The notes beneath the pieces were generated by a model, which worked only from the letters and a program-made list of their open reading frames with translations, searched no databases and had not been told where the DNA came from. The translations under genes were made by a program, and so were the position numbers. Positions 23,328-32,536 of a DNA stretch of 64,000 nt are shown here, piece after piece (position 1 is the stretch's first letter; the number at the start of each line of letters is the position of its first letter). Source of the DNA: Muribaculaceae bacterium. Its GTDB lineage: Bacteria > Bacteroidota > Bacteroidia > Bacteroidales > Muribaculaceae. Where the stretch lies: positions 14,511 through 78,510 of the forward strand of contig VSPE01000005.1 in the NCBI GenBank assembly GCA_009775225.1, given 5' to 3'.

Positions 23328-26300
23328 TTAAATCTGCTCATTGCTGTTTTCTACGGGAGCAACGCTCGGGTCTACACCCCACTGCTGGAGCGAGAGTCGA
23401 CGATAGTTGTTGTAGCGCCACTGAGCGTTATCCTTGGCAGCAGCGAAGAGTTCTTCTGCTTCTGCGGGATACTGCTTGAGTACCGATGCGTAGCGCACCT
23501 CACCCTTGAGGAAGTCTTCGAAGAGGCTCCAGTCGGGTTCTTTGCTGTCGAGGGTGAAGGGGTTTTCGCCCTTGAGTTCTGCATCGGGGTTGTAGCGCCA
23601 GAGCTGCCAGTAACCGCAGGCAACCGCGCGCTGCTCTTCGGCCTGTGCATGACCCATACCGGACTTGATGCCGTGGTTGATACAGGGAGCGTAGGCAATG
23701 ATGAGCGAGGGGCCGTCGTAAGCCTCGGCTTCGCGGATAGCCTTGAGGGTCTGAGCCTGGTCGGCGCCCATAGCCACCTGTGCCACATATACGTAGCCGT
23801 AGGTAGAGGCGATAAGACCGAGGTCTTTCTTACGTATGCGCTTGCCGGCCGAAGCGAACTTGGCGATAGCGCCCAGAGGAGTAGCCTTCGACGACTGGCC
23901 GCCGGTATTGGAGTAAACCTCGGTGTCGACAACAAGTACGTTTACATTCTTGCCGGACGCGAGTACGTGGTCGAGACCGCCGAAGCCGATGTCGTATGCG
24001 GCACCGTCGCCGGCGATAATCCACTGCGAGCGGGCGGCGATGAAGCCCTTGAGCTCGATGACGGCTTTGCAGATGTCGCAGCCGCAGGCTTCGCAGAGGG
24101 GCACGAGCTTGTCGGCAACCTCACGGGTAACGCCTGCGCTGTGGGGAGCGTCGAGCCACTGCTGAGCCAAAGCCTTCATCTCGTCGGAGCACTTGCTACA
24201 TTCGAGCATCTGCTTGAAGAGGTCGGCGAGGCGGTCGCGAAGCTTTTCGGTACCGAGCTTCATACCGAGGCCAAATTCAGCGAAGTCCTCGAAGAGCGAG
24301 TTTGCCCATGCGGGGCCGTGGCCCTTGGCGTTGGTGGTATAGGGAGTAGAGGGAACGGAGCCTGAGTAAATCGACGAGCAACCGGTGGCATTGGCTACCA
24401 TTTCGTGGTCGCCGAAGAGCTGGCTGATGAGCTTCACGTAGGGAGTTTCGCCGCAGCCCGAGCAAGCGCCGGAGAATTCGAAGAGGGGAGTTGCGAACTG
24501 GCTGTTCTTCACGTTGGCCTTGATGTCAACGAGGTCTTGCTTGCTGCTTACTTCCTTCACGCAGTATTCCCAGCCGTTCTGTACGTTGAGCTGGGTTTCG
24601 AGGGGCTTCATCTGGAGAGCCTTCACGCCCTTCTTGCCGGGGCATACGTCAACGCAGTTGCCGCAGCCGAGGCAGTCGAGTACGTCGACAGCCTGGATGA
24701 AGTGCATGCCCTTGAACGAAGGGCCGAGTGCAGGGATAGTGCCGGCAACTCCGAAGGGAGCCTTCTCAGCCTCGGAGTCGGTGAGTACGAACGGACGGAT
24801 AGAGGCGTGGGGGCATACATACGCACACTTGTTGCACTGGATGCAGTTTTCTTCGAGCCATTCGGGAACGAAAGCGGCAACACCGCGCTTTTCGTAGGCG
24901 GCAGTGCCCTGTGCCCATGTGCCGTCGGGGTTGGCCTCGAAGTTCGAAACTTTGAGGAGGTCGCCGTCCTGAGCGTTGATGGGGCGTACTACTTCGTTGA
25001 TGAAGGCGGGGTCGCTGTTGGCAGCTTTGGGAGTGTCTTCGAGAGAAGCCCATGCGGGGTCTACTGCGAGGGTGTGGTATTCACCGCCGCGGTCTACTGC
25101 CTGGTTGTTCTTGTCTACCACGTCCTGACCCTTCTTGCCATAGCTCTTCACGATGAATTTCTTCATCTGCTCAATAGCGAGGTCGACGGGGATAACTTCG
25201 GTAATGCGGAAGAATGCGCTCTGGAGAATGGTGTTGGTGCGGTTGCCAAGGCCGATTTCCTGCGCAATCTTGGTTGCATTGATATAGTAAACGGTGATGT
25301 TGTGCTCTGCGAAGTAGCGCTTGATGTGGTTGGGGAGGTTCTTTACGAGTTCGTCGCCTTCCCAGATAGTGTTGAGAAGGAAAGTACCGCCGTCGCGGAG
25401 GCCGCGGGTCACATCGTACATATTAAGGTAAGCCTGTACGTGACATGCCACGAAGTTGGGGGTGTTTACCAGGTATGTGGAGCGGATAGGCTCGTCGCCG
25501 AAACGGAGGTGTGAGCAGGTGAAGCCGCCCGACTTCTTGGAGTCGTATGCGAAGTAAGCCTGGCAATACTTGTTGGTATTGTCGCCGATGATTTTCACCG
25601 AGTTCTTGTTTGCACCTACGGTACCGTCGGCGCCGAGGCCGTAGAACTTGGCCTCGAAAGTGCTCTCTGCACCGAGAGCAACCTCGGGAAGGAGGGGAAG
25701 CGAAGTGAATGTAACGTCGTCTACGATACCGAGAGTGAAGTGGTCTTTGGGCTGGGGCAGAGCGAGATTCTCAAATACGCTGAGGATTTGAGCGGGAGTG
25801 GTGTCCTTCGACGCGAGACCGTAGCGGCCGCCGACAATGAGGGGGGCATTCTCCTTGCCGTAGAAACATTCCTTTACGTCGAGGTAGAGGGGTTCGCCGT
25901 TTGCACCGGGTTCTTTAGTGCGGTCGAGCACTGCGATACGCTTTGCGGTGGCGGGCACTGCTGCGAGGAAGTGCTTGGCAGAGAAGGGGCGGTAGAGGTG
26001 TACTGCCACGAGGCCCACTTTCTCGCCTTTTTTCACGAGATAGTCGATAGCCTCCTGGGCGGCCTGAGTAACCGAACCCATGGCGATGATTACGCGCTCG
26101 GCATCTTCTGCACCATAGTAGTTGAAGAGGTGGTATTCGCGGCCGGTGATTTTCGAGATTTCGGCCATGTAGCTCTCTACGATTTCGGGAACAGCCTCAT
26201 AGTGGCGGTTGCAGGCTTCGCGGTGCTGGAAGAATACGTCGCCGTTCTCTGCCATACCGCGGGCTACGGGAGCGTCGGGAGTAAGGGCGCGTGCACGGAA

Positions 26301-26912
26301 GTCGGCGAGAGCCTTGCGGTCGAGCAGGGGAAGGAGGTCTTCCTGTTCGAGGACCTCAATTTTCTGAATTTCGTGCGAGGTGCGGAAGCCGTCGAAGAAG
26401 TTTACAAAAGGAACGCTTGCCTTGATGGTGGAGAGGTGAGCCACACCGGCGAGGTCCATAACTTCCTGTACGGAGCCTTCGGCTAGCATGGCGAAGCCGG
26501 TCTGACGAACCGACATCACGTCCTGGTGGTCACCGAAGATAGAAAGGGCGTGCGAGGCGAGTGTACGCGCCGACACGTGGAATACGGTGGGCAGAAGCTC
26601 GCCTGCGATTTTGTACATGTTGGGAATCATCAGCAAGAGACCCTGCGAAGCCGTGTAGGTGGTGGTGAGGGCACCGGCCTGAAGTGAGCCGTGCACAGCA
26701 CCTGCTGCGCCGCCTTCCGACTGCATTTCCTGAACGAGGACTGTCTCGCCGAAGATGTTCTTGCGGCCTGCTGCCGACCATTCGTCGACGTATTCAGCCA
26801 TAGTCGACGAGGGGGTGATGGGGTAAATGGCGGCAACTTCAGAGAACATGTAGCTCACGTGGGCTGCAGCCTGATTACCGTCGCAGGTCAAGAATTTTTT
26901 TTCTTTACTCAT
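23328..26912 (-). CDS. nifJ: Pyruvate:ferredoxin (flavodoxin) oxidoreductase
   Basis: A 1194-residue single-chain enzyme converting pyruvate and CoA to acetyl-CoA and CO2 with reduced ferredoxin, central to anaerobic energy metabolism. Domains in order: N-terminal pyruvate-binding (YPITPSSTMAEYVDEW), CoA-binding, gamma domain (GLGADGTVGANKNSVKI), and two [4Fe-4S] sites at about 688-700 (CIQCNKCAYVCP) and 745-757 (CLGCGNCVDVCP). The TPP domain carries CSGCGETPY and GDGAAYDIGFGG. Full length and apparently intact. Single-gene unit with its own promoter and terminator. Confidence 0.97.
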   Translation of the reverse strand: MSKEKKFLTCDGNQAAAHVSYMFSEVAAIYPITPSSTMAEYVDEWSAAGRKNIFGETVLVQEMQSEGGAAGAVHGSLQAGALTTTYTASQGLLLMIPNMYKIAGELLPTVFHVSARTLASHALSIFGDHQDVMSVRQTGFAMLAEGSVQEVMDLAGVAHLSTIKASVPFVNFFDGFRTSHEIQKIEVLEQEDLLPLLDRKALADFRARALTPDAPVARGMAENGDVFFQHREACNRHYEAVPEIVESYMAEISKITGREYHLFNYYGAEDAERVIIAMGSVTQAAQEAIDYLVKKGEKVGLVAVHLYRPFSAKHFLAAVPATAKRIAVLDRTKEPGANGEPLYLDVKECFYGKENAPLIVGGRYGLASKDTTPAQILSVFENLALPQPKDHFTLGIVDDVTFTSLPLLPEVALGAESTFEAKFYGLGADGTVGANKNSVKIIGDNTNKYCQAYFAYDSKKSGGFTCSHLRFGDEPIRSTYLVNTPNFVACHVQAYLNMYDVTRGLRDGGTFLLNTIWEGDELVKNLPNHIKRYFAEHNITVYYINATKIAQEIGLGNRTNTILQSAFFRITEVIPVDLAIEQMKKFIVKSYGKKGQDVVDKNNQAVDRGGEYHTLAVDPAWASLEDTPKAANSDPAFINEVVRPINAQDGDLLKVSNFEANPDGTWAQGTAAYEKRGVAAFVPEWLEENCIQCNKCAYVCPHASIRPFVLTDSEAEKAPFGVAGTIPALGPSFKGMHFIQAVDVLDCLGCGNCVDVCPGKKGVKALQMKPLETQLNVQNGWEYCVKEVSSKQDLVDIKANVKNSQFATPLFEFSGACSGCGETPYVKLISQLFGDHEMVANATGCSSIYSGSVPSTPYTTNAKGHGPAWANSLFEDFAEFGLGMKLGTEKLRDRLADLFKQMLECSKCSDEMKALAQQWLDAPHSAGVTREVADKLVPLCEACGCDICKAVIELKGFIAARSQWIIAGDGAAYDIGFGGLDHVLASGKNVNVLVVDTEVYSNTGGQSSKATPLGAIAKFASAGKRIRKKDLGLIASTYGYVYVAQVAMGADQAQTLKAIREAEAYDGPSLIIAYAPCINHGIKSGMGHAQAEEQRAVACGYWQLWRYNPDAELKGENPFTLDSKEPDWSLFEDFLKGEVRYASVLKQYPAEAEELFAAAKDNAQWRYNNYRRLSLQQWGVDPSVAPVENSNEQI

Positions 26913-26981
26913 AACGTTGTGTAATCGTTTATATAGGGAATTGTTTGTTTAAATTTGTCACGTATTGAAAATTTCCAAGTG

Positions 26982-26989
26982 CAAAATTA
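26982..26989 (-). promoter_or_regulatory. TAnnTTTG element of the nifJ gene
   Basis: Reverse-strand TAATTTTG lies 69 bp before the ATG, giving a leader of about 60 nt. It directly abuts the T-run of the terminator of the serC-serA-murI operon. Confidence 0.65.
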
Positions 26990-27034
26990 CAAAAAAAGAC
27001 TGAAACCGCCTGTCTTAACAGGGGTAAAATTCAG
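26990..27034 (-). terminator. Probable terminator of the serC-serA-murI operon
   Basis: On the reverse strand CTGA...CCTGT-TAAG-ACAGG...TCAG forms an interrupted stem followed by TCTTTTTTT. It lies 42 bp after the murI stop. Confidence 0.65.
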
Positions 27035-27076
27035 CCGTTTTAGGTTTAATATTGTTGAAAAAAGCATTAAAAATTT

Positions 27077-27943
27077 TCATATTTCGCTCAAAGTGTATGC
27101 TCGCCGGGCTTCTACCGGCGCTCCCATAAACACTCTGGCCAGGGCGGAAAATTTATCCGGCTCTTCGGTTGTGATGTATGTGGTGCCGCCTCCTTGGGTT
27201 ATGCGGGCGTCCATTTCGGGGTGGCGGCGGAGGTAGTTTAGGAGCGAAGCTGCCACGATGTCGCCTTGCGGCACCACGCGCACATGAGACGGCAGGTATT
27301 GTCTGATTTTATTAATAAGGAGAGGGTAGTGCGTGCAACCGAGTATGAGAGTGTCGATATCGGCGTCCTGGCTCAGTAGCGCCGAGATGTCGCGCTTCAC
27401 GAAGTAGTCGGCGCCCTCGCCTTCGGCTTCAAGGTTCTCTACCAGCGGTACCCACATGGGGCAGGCGTGCGAGTAGAAGCGTAGTGTGGGGTGCAGCTTG
27501 GCAAGCTCTATGTCGTAGGAGTGCGAGCTTACGGTGCCGGGGGTGCCTACCAGCCCTACGGCGCCCGACTTTGTGAGTGTGCCTACAGTTTCGGCTGTGG
27601 GGCGGATTACGCCGAGCACGCGCCTGTCGGGGGCGAGAGCGGGCAGGTCGCGTTGCTGTATGGTGCGGAGAGCTTTTGCCGAGGCTGTATTGCAGGCGAG
27701 GATTACAAGCTGGCATCCGCAGGCGAACAGATAGCGTACGGCTTCGAGTGTGAAGTGATACACGAGGTCGAAGGAGCGGTTGCCGTATGGCGCGCGTGCA
27801 TTGTCGCCGAGATAAATGAAATCGGCATCGGGCAGCGCGGCCCTGAGCGAGCGGAGCACAGTGAGCCCGCCGTAGCCCGAGTCAAAAACACCAATAGGGC
27901 CGGGGTGGTATTCCCCGGCCTTTATTAATTCGTCAATAGTCAT
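27077..27943 (-). CDS. murI: Glutamate racemase
   Basis: A 288-residue cofactor-independent racemase making D-Glu for peptidoglycan. The N-terminal signature is GVFDSGYGGLTVL. Catalytic Cys84 is in ACNTAS and Cys203 in LGCTHYPLL. DNARAPYG binds substrate. Length is slightly above the usual 260-280. Last gene of serC-serA-murI, starting 6 bp after serA. With the alanine racemase at 9898 the window encodes enzymes for both D-amino acids of the wall. Confidence 0.96.
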   Translation of the reverse strand: MTIDELIKAGEYHPGPIGVFDSGYGGLTVLRSLRAALPDADFIYLGDNARAPYGNRSFDLVYHFTLEAVRYLFACGCQLVILACNTASAKALRTIQQRDLPALAPDRRVLGVIRPTAETVGTLTKSGAVGLVGTPGTVSSHSYDIELAKLHPTLRFYSHACPMWVPLVENLEAEGEGADYFVKRDISALLSQDADIDTLILGCTHYPLLINKIRQYLPSHVRVVPQGDIVAASLLNYLRRHPEMDARITQGGGTTYITTEEPDKFSALARVFMGAPVEARRAYTLSEI

Positions 27944-27949
27944 TATACA

Positions 27950-28867
27950 TCAGTTTACGCGGAAACGGTCGGTGCCGTCGCGGAAGAACGCCACAATCTG
28001 GTTTGCGGCAGCAATACCGGCATTGAGATTTGCTTCGGCAGTCTGCGCGCCGCTCTTTTTGGGCGTGAAGAATACTCTGTCGGCGAAGCGCTCGGACAGC
28101 TCTGCTGCGTTACCTGGCTTTACGTCGGCGAAGTATTTGAGGTCGGGACGCATCTCAAGCACTTCGGCCAGCTCGCTCTCGTTCACAACTTCCTTGCGGG
28201 CAGTGTTGATGAGGATAGCGCCTTTGGGCATGCGGCTTATGAGGTCTCTGCCGATAGAGCCTACCGTCTGTGGAGTGGCGGGGATATGGATTGACACTAT
28301 GTCGTTGCTTTCGTAGAGTGCTTCGAGCGAAGATGCCGGATGCACGCCTGCGGCTGTCATTGCTTCGGCGGGGCAGTAGGGGTCAATCGTGCTGATTTCC
28401 ATGCCGAAGCCCTTGGCGATAGCTGCAACATGGCGGCTTACCTGGCCGAAGGCCTGGAGGCCGAGGCGCTTGCCCGATATTTCGAAGCCGGTGGTGCCTG
28501 AGTATTTGTTGCGGGCTGCCATTATGGCCATGCCTATCACGAGTTCGGCCACCGCGTTTGAGTTCTGCCCCGGGGTGTTTTCCACCACTACGCCGGCTTC
28601 GGTAGCCGCCTGCAGGTCGATGTTGTCGTAGCCGGCACCGGCACGCACTACTATCTTAAGCTTTGGCGCGGCATCGAAAAGGGATTTGTCGACAATGTCG
28701 GAGCGCACAATCAGGGCTTCGGCGTCGGCTGCTGCCTGACGGAGCTGTGCCGAGTCGGTATATTTCTCGAGCAGTGCAAATGTGTGGCCTGCGTCTTCGA
28801 TAGCGCGGCGGATGCCGTCGACGGCTTTTGTCGAGAAGGGCTTTTCGGTTGCTACTAATACTTTCAT
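27950..28867 (-). CDS. serA: D-3-phosphoglycerate dehydrogenase, ACT-less (Lys type)
   Basis: A 305-residue NAD-dependent 2-hydroxyacid dehydrogenase, the first step of serine synthesis. It starts at ATG 28867 (MKVLVATEKPFS). The nucleotide loop is GLQAFGQVSRHV (136-147). Catalytic Arg224 is in INTARKEVV. The usual catalytic His (TPHxG) is Lys270 in FFTPKKSGAQTAEAN, as in the short type III enzymes of Entamoeba and Bacteroides. There is no ACT or ASB regulatory domain, so the serine feedback known from E. coli is not expected. Sits between serC and murI. Confidence 0.92.
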   Translation of the reverse strand: MKVLVATEKPFSTKAVDGIRRAIEDAGHTFALLEKYTDSAQLRQAAADAEALIVRSDIVDKSLFDAAPKLKIVVRAGAGYDNIDLQAATEAGVVVENTPGQNSNAVAELVIGMAIMAARNKYSGTTGFEISGKRLGLQAFGQVSRHVAAIAKGFGMEISTIDPYCPAEAMTAAGVHPASSLEALYESNDIVSIHIPATPQTVGSIGRDLISRMPKGAILINTARKEVVNESELAEVLEMRPDLKYFADVKPGNAAELSERFADRVFFTPKKSGAQTAEANLNAGIAAANQIVAFFRDGTDRFRVN

Positions 28868-28906
28868 GAGCAAGTAGTATTAGATTTGTTTTACAATCAG
28901 TGGTGC

Positions 28907-29977
28907 TTAGTGAGTGGCCTCGAAATCGTGCATGGCTTCCACGAGGGCACGTACACTGTCGATAGGCAGCGCGTTGTATAGCGAGGCACGGAAGCCTCCC
29001 ACCGAGCGGTGCCCCTTGATGCCAACGATGCCGCGGGCGAGGCAGAAGTCGATAAAGGCAACTTCAAGCTCTTTGTATTCGGGCTTCATTACGAAACATA
29101 CATTCATTATGGAGCGGTCGGCGGGGTCGGTCACGGTGCCGGTAAACATTTTGCTGTTGTCGATAGCATCGTAGAGCATGGCAGCCTTTTCGAGGTCGCG
29201 GCGTTCGAGTTCGGTGATGCCTCCGAGCTGCTTGTAGTATATGAGGGTCTGAAGGGCCGAGTATATGGGCAGTACGGGCGGGGTGTTGAACATCGAGCCT
29301 TTTTTGATGTGCGTGCGGTAGTCGAGCATGGTGGGGATGGGGCGGTCTACTTTTCCGAGAGCGTCCTCACGCACGATTACGAGTGTTACGCCGGCAGGTG
29401 CGAGGTTTTTCTGTGCGCCTGCATATATAAGGTCGTAGTTTGTGAAGTCTATAGGACGGGAGAAGATGTCGGAACTCATGTCGGCCACCACGCGGCAGTT
29501 CACCTTGGGGTCGGTGCGGATTTCGGTGCCGTAGATAGTGTTGTTTGTGGTGTAGTGGAAGTAGTCCACGCCTTCGGGGATTTCAAAGCCCTTGGGGATG
29601 AAGGTGTATCCGGCGTCTTTCGAAGAAGCGACAACATCCACGTCGCCGAAGAGACGGGCTTCCTTGATGGCGTTCGACGCCCAGGTGCCGGTGTCGAGGT
29701 AGGCGGCACGGCGGGCGAGCAGGTTGTAGGGCACCATGCAGAATTGCATGGAAGCGCCACCTCCGAGCCACAGCACATGGAAGCCGTCGGGCACATCAAG
29801 AATTTCCTTGACAAGCGCACTTGCCTTGTCTATTACAGCCTGGAACTCTTTGCTGCGGTGCGATACTTCGAGAACCGACAGACCTGTGTCGGCGAAATTG
29901 AGCACGGCGTCGGCCGTATTCTGAATTGTAAATTCGCTCAGAATCGACGGTCCCGCGTAGAAATTATGCTTCTTCAT
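28907..29977 (-). CDS. serC: Phosphoserine aminotransferase
   Basis: A 356-residue PLP enzyme converting 3-phosphohydroxypyruvate to phosphoserine. It starts MKKHNFYAGPSILSE. PLP Lys190 is in YAGAQKNLAP. GGGASMQFCMVPYNLL and the C-terminal GHRSVGGFRASLYNA are family signatures. First gene of the serC-serA-murI run; serB is not in the window. Confidence 0.97.
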   Translation of the reverse strand: MKKHNFYAGPSILSEFTIQNTADAVLNFADTGLSVLEVSHRSKEFQAVIDKASALVKEILDVPDGFHVLWLGGGASMQFCMVPYNLLARRAAYLDTGTWASNAIKEARLFGDVDVVASSKDAGYTFIPKGFEIPEGVDYFHYTTNNTIYGTEIRTDPKVNCRVVADMSSDIFSRPIDFTNYDLIYAGAQKNLAPAGVTLVIVREDALGKVDRPIPTMLDYRTHIKKGSMFNTPPVLPIYSALQTLIYYKQLGGITELERRDLEKAAMLYDAIDNSKMFTGTVTDPADRSIMNVCFVMKPEYKELEVAFIDFCLARGIVGIKGHRSVGGFRASLYNALPIDSVRALVEAMHDFEATH

Positions 29978-30017
29978 ACGATAAATGTTATGATATGTGC
30001 CATTAGTGGCGATGCTG

Positions 30018-30049
30018 CAAATTTAAGCATTCATTTTCTTTTCTCCAAA
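30018..30049 (-). promoter_or_regulatory. Promoter of serC-serA-murI
   Basis: Reverse-strand TTTG (30046-30049) and TAAATTTG (30018-30025) are spaced 20 bp apart. The ATG follows 40 bp later. It overlaps no gene and is back-to-back with the rfbD promoter. Confidence 0.75.
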
Positions 30050-30060
30050 TTTGCAGATGC

Positions 30061-30091
30061 TTGTCTTTGCCGAAAAATTTCACTAATTTTG
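30061..30091 (+). promoter_or_regulatory. Promoter of rfbD
   Basis: TTG (30061-30063) and TAATTTTG (30084-30091) are spaced 20 bp apart. The ATG at 30103 lies only 11 bases after the box, so the transcript leader would be a few nucleotides. Confidence 0.65.
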
Positions 30092-30102
30092 CGCCTCGAA
30101 TT

Positions 30103-30954
30103 ATGGAAGAAGAATACCGCATACTTGTCACCGGCGCCGACGGTCAGCTTGGCAGCGAGCTTCGCCGCCTGCTGGGCGACAGGGCGCTCTACGCGGGACG
30201 CAGTGTACTTGACCTTACCGATGCCGATGCCGTGGGCGCTTTCATGAGGAAGCACCGTTTTGCCTATGTGGTGAACTGTGCCGCCTATACCGCCGTAGAC
30301 AGGGCCGAAGAAGAGAAGCTCCAGTGTGCGGCGGCCAATGTCGATATCCCCGAAAACCTCGCACGTCTTGCCGACGAACTTGACTACCGCATAATACATG
30401 TCTCCACCGATTATGTGTTCGACGGGCGCTCCTGTGTGCCTTACACCGAGGCCGACAAGCCGTCGCCCGTGTCGGTGTACGGTGCCACAAAGCGCAAAGG
30501 CGAGACGGCTCTGCTCGGCCTTGCGCCGACGAGCATGATTATCCGCACAGGGTGGCTGTACTCGTCGCACAGCCGGAACTTCGTGAAGACTATCCTCGGT
30601 AAGCTGCGCGAGGGTGCCACCATCAGAGTGGTGTGCGACCAGATTGGCACGCCGACCTATGCCGCCGACCTTGCCGCCTTTATCGTCATGGCCATAGACA
30701 GCCATTGGACGGGCGGTATCTTCAACTTCTCGGACGAGGGCGTTGCTTCATGGTACGATTTCGCCGTAGCGATAGCGGAAGAGGCCGGTCTCGACGGCAA
30801 GATAATCCCTGTAACCACCAAGGAGTACGTCACCGCAGCCGCGCGGCCGCAATACTCCGTGCTCGACAAGACAAAAGTAAAAGCCACATACGGCATCACC
30901 ATACCTCACTGGCGCACATCGCTGCGCGCCTGCATGAATATCTTAGAGTTATAA
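30103..30954 (+). CDS. rfbD: dTDP-4-dehydrorhamnose reductase
   Basis: A 283-residue extended SDR enzyme, the last step of dTDP-L-rhamnose synthesis for surface polysaccharide. The NAD(P) motif is GADGQLGSEL near the N-terminus. The catalytic pair is in YGATKRKGE. STDYVFDG and RTGWLYSS are RmlD signatures. ATG at 30103 (MEEEYRILVTG) is preferred over the in-frame TTG at 30061, which overlaps the promoter. rfbA, rfbB and rfbC are not here. One base separates it from prfC. Confidence 0.93.
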   Translation: MEEEYRILVTGADGQLGSELRRLLGDRALYAGRSVLDLTDADAVGAFMRKHRFAYVVNCAAYTAVDRAEEEKLQCAAANVDIPENLARLADELDYRIIHVSTDYVFDGRSCVPYTEADKPSPVSVYGATKRKGETALLGLAPTSMIIRTGWLYSSHSRNFVKTILGKLREGATIRVVCDQIGTPTYAADLAAFIVMAIDSHWTGGIFNFSDEGVASWYDFAVAIAEEAGLDGKIIPVTTKEYVTAAARPQYSVLDKTKVKATYGITIPHWRTSLRACMNILEL

Positions 30955-30955
30955 C

Positions 30956-32536
30956 ATGGCCAGCATTAGCGAAGAAATAAAGAGGCGACGTACTTTCGCC
31001 ATTATATCACACCCCGACGCAGGTAAGACGACACTCACCGAGAAGCTGCTCCTTTTCGGCGGTGCTATCCATATCGCCGGCGCCGTAAAGTCCAACAAGA
31101 TAAAGAAAACCGCCACCAGCGACTGGATGGAAATCGAGAAGCAGCGCGGTATTTCGGTAGCCACCTCGGTAATGGGCTTCAACTACGGCGATTATAAAAT
31201 CAATATCCTTGACACCCCCGGTCACCAGGATTTTGCCGAAGATACCTATCGCACCCTTACGGCGGTCGACTCCGTAATTATAGTGGTCGACGTGGCAAAG
31301 GGCGTCGAGGCTCAGACTCGAAAGCTCATGGAGGTATGCCGGATGCGCAACACTCCTGTGATAATCTTCGTAAACAAGCTCGACCGCGAGGGGCGCGACC
31401 CGTTCGAGATACTCGATGAGCTTGAAACCGAGCTGAAGATTGCTGTGCGCCCGCTTTCGTGGCCTATTAATATAGGTGCGAAATTCAAAGGCGTGTATAA
31501 TATATATGAGAACGGACTCGATTTGTTCACACCCGACAAGCAGAAGGCCACCGAGCGCGTGGAGATAGACGACATCAACGACCCGCGCATTGATGAGGCT
31601 GTCGGCGAGAAAGACGCCGAGCGCCTGCGCGAAGACCTCGAGCTGATTGAGGGCGTATATCCCGACTTCGATGTTGAGGCGTATCTCGCCGGCAAGGTCG
31701 CTCCCGTATTTTTCGGGTCGGCGCTCAATACCTTCGGCGTAAAAGAGCTTCTGGACTGTTTTGTGAAGATAGCTCCTTCGCCCCGCCCTGTCGACGCCAT
31801 AGAGCGCACCGTAGAGCCTTCCGAAGCGCCGTTCTCGGGTTTCGTGTTCAAAATCCACGCTAATATGGACCCGAACCACCGCAGCTGTATCGCGTTCGTA
31901 AAGGTCTGCTCTGGCCGCTTCGAGCGCAACGCGCCTTGCAAGCACATACGCTCCGGCAAGACTATGCGCTTCGCAGCTCCTACTGCCTTTATGGCGCAGA
32001 AGAAAAATATTGTAGACGAGGCTTTCCCCGGCGATATAGTAGGTATCCCCGACAACGGCAGCTTCAAAATCGGCGACACTCTCACCGAAGGCGAAAACCT
32101 GCATTACAAGGGTTTGCCGAGCTTTTCCCCCGAGATGTTCATGTATATCGAGAATGCCGACCCGATGAAGGCCAAGCAGCTCGACAAGGGCATACAGCAG
32201 CTTATGGACGAAGGTGTGGCTCAGCTCTTCATGCACCAGTTCAACGGCCGCAAGGTAATCGGCACGGTAGGACAGCTACAGTTCGAGGTGATACAATACC
32301 GCCTGCTGCATGAGTATGGCGCTCAATGCCGCTGGGAACCCATGTCGATGTACAAGGCCTGCTGGATAGAAAGTGATGACCCGGCGGCGCTCGAAGCGTT
32401 CAAGAAACGCAAGCATCAGTTTATGGCTCTCGACCGTGAAGGCCGTGATGTGTTCCTCGCCGACTCGGCTTTTGTGCTCACAATGGCGCAGAACGATTTT
32501 CCGAAAATCAGATTTCACTTTTCGAGCGAGTTCTGA
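30956..32536 (+). CDS. prfC: Peptide chain release factor 3
   Basis: A 526-residue translational GTPase that recycles RF1/RF2 after termination. Visible motifs are G1 SHPDAGKTTL, the switch region EKQRGISVATSV, G3 DTPGHQDF and G4 NKLDREG. The RF3-specific C-terminal domain ends in a KIRFHFSSEF tail. Length is as expected. The stop shares one base with the next gene (TGATG). Confidence 0.97.
   Translation: MASISEEIKRRRTFAIISHPDAGKTTLTEKLLLFGGAIHIAGAVKSNKIKKTATSDWMEIEKQRGISVATSVMGFNYGDYKINILDTPGHQDFAEDTYRTLTAVDSVIIVVDVAKGVEAQTRKLMEVCRMRNTPVIIFVNKLDREGRDPFEILDELETELKIAVRPLSWPINIGAKFKGVYNIYENGLDLFTPDKQKATERVEIDDINDPRIDEAVGEKDAERLREDLELIEGVYPDFDVEAYLAGKVAPVFFGSALNTFGVKELLDCFVKIAPSPRPVDAIERTVEPSEAPFSGFVFKIHANMDPNHRSCIAFVKVCSGRFERNAPCKHIRSGKTMRFAAPTAFMAQKKNIVDEAFPGDIVGIPDNGSFKIGDTLTEGENLHYKGLPSFSPEMFMYIENADPMKAKQLDKGIQQLMDEGVAQLFMHQFNGRKVIGTVGQLQFEVIQYRLLHEYGAQCRWEPMSMYKACWIESDDPAALEAFKKRKHQFMALDREGRDVFLADSAFVLTMAQNDFPKIRFHFSSEF

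Noticed and set aside
23226..25514. Long forward open frames (379 and 369 codons) opposite nifJ
   Set aside because: Both are shadows of the pyruvate:ferredoxin oxidoreductase gene; no signature, no promoter, and low-complexity Val/Gly/Glu composition.
31007..32236. 409-codon reverse frame over prfC
   Set aside because: Antisense shadow of a fully supported release factor gene.
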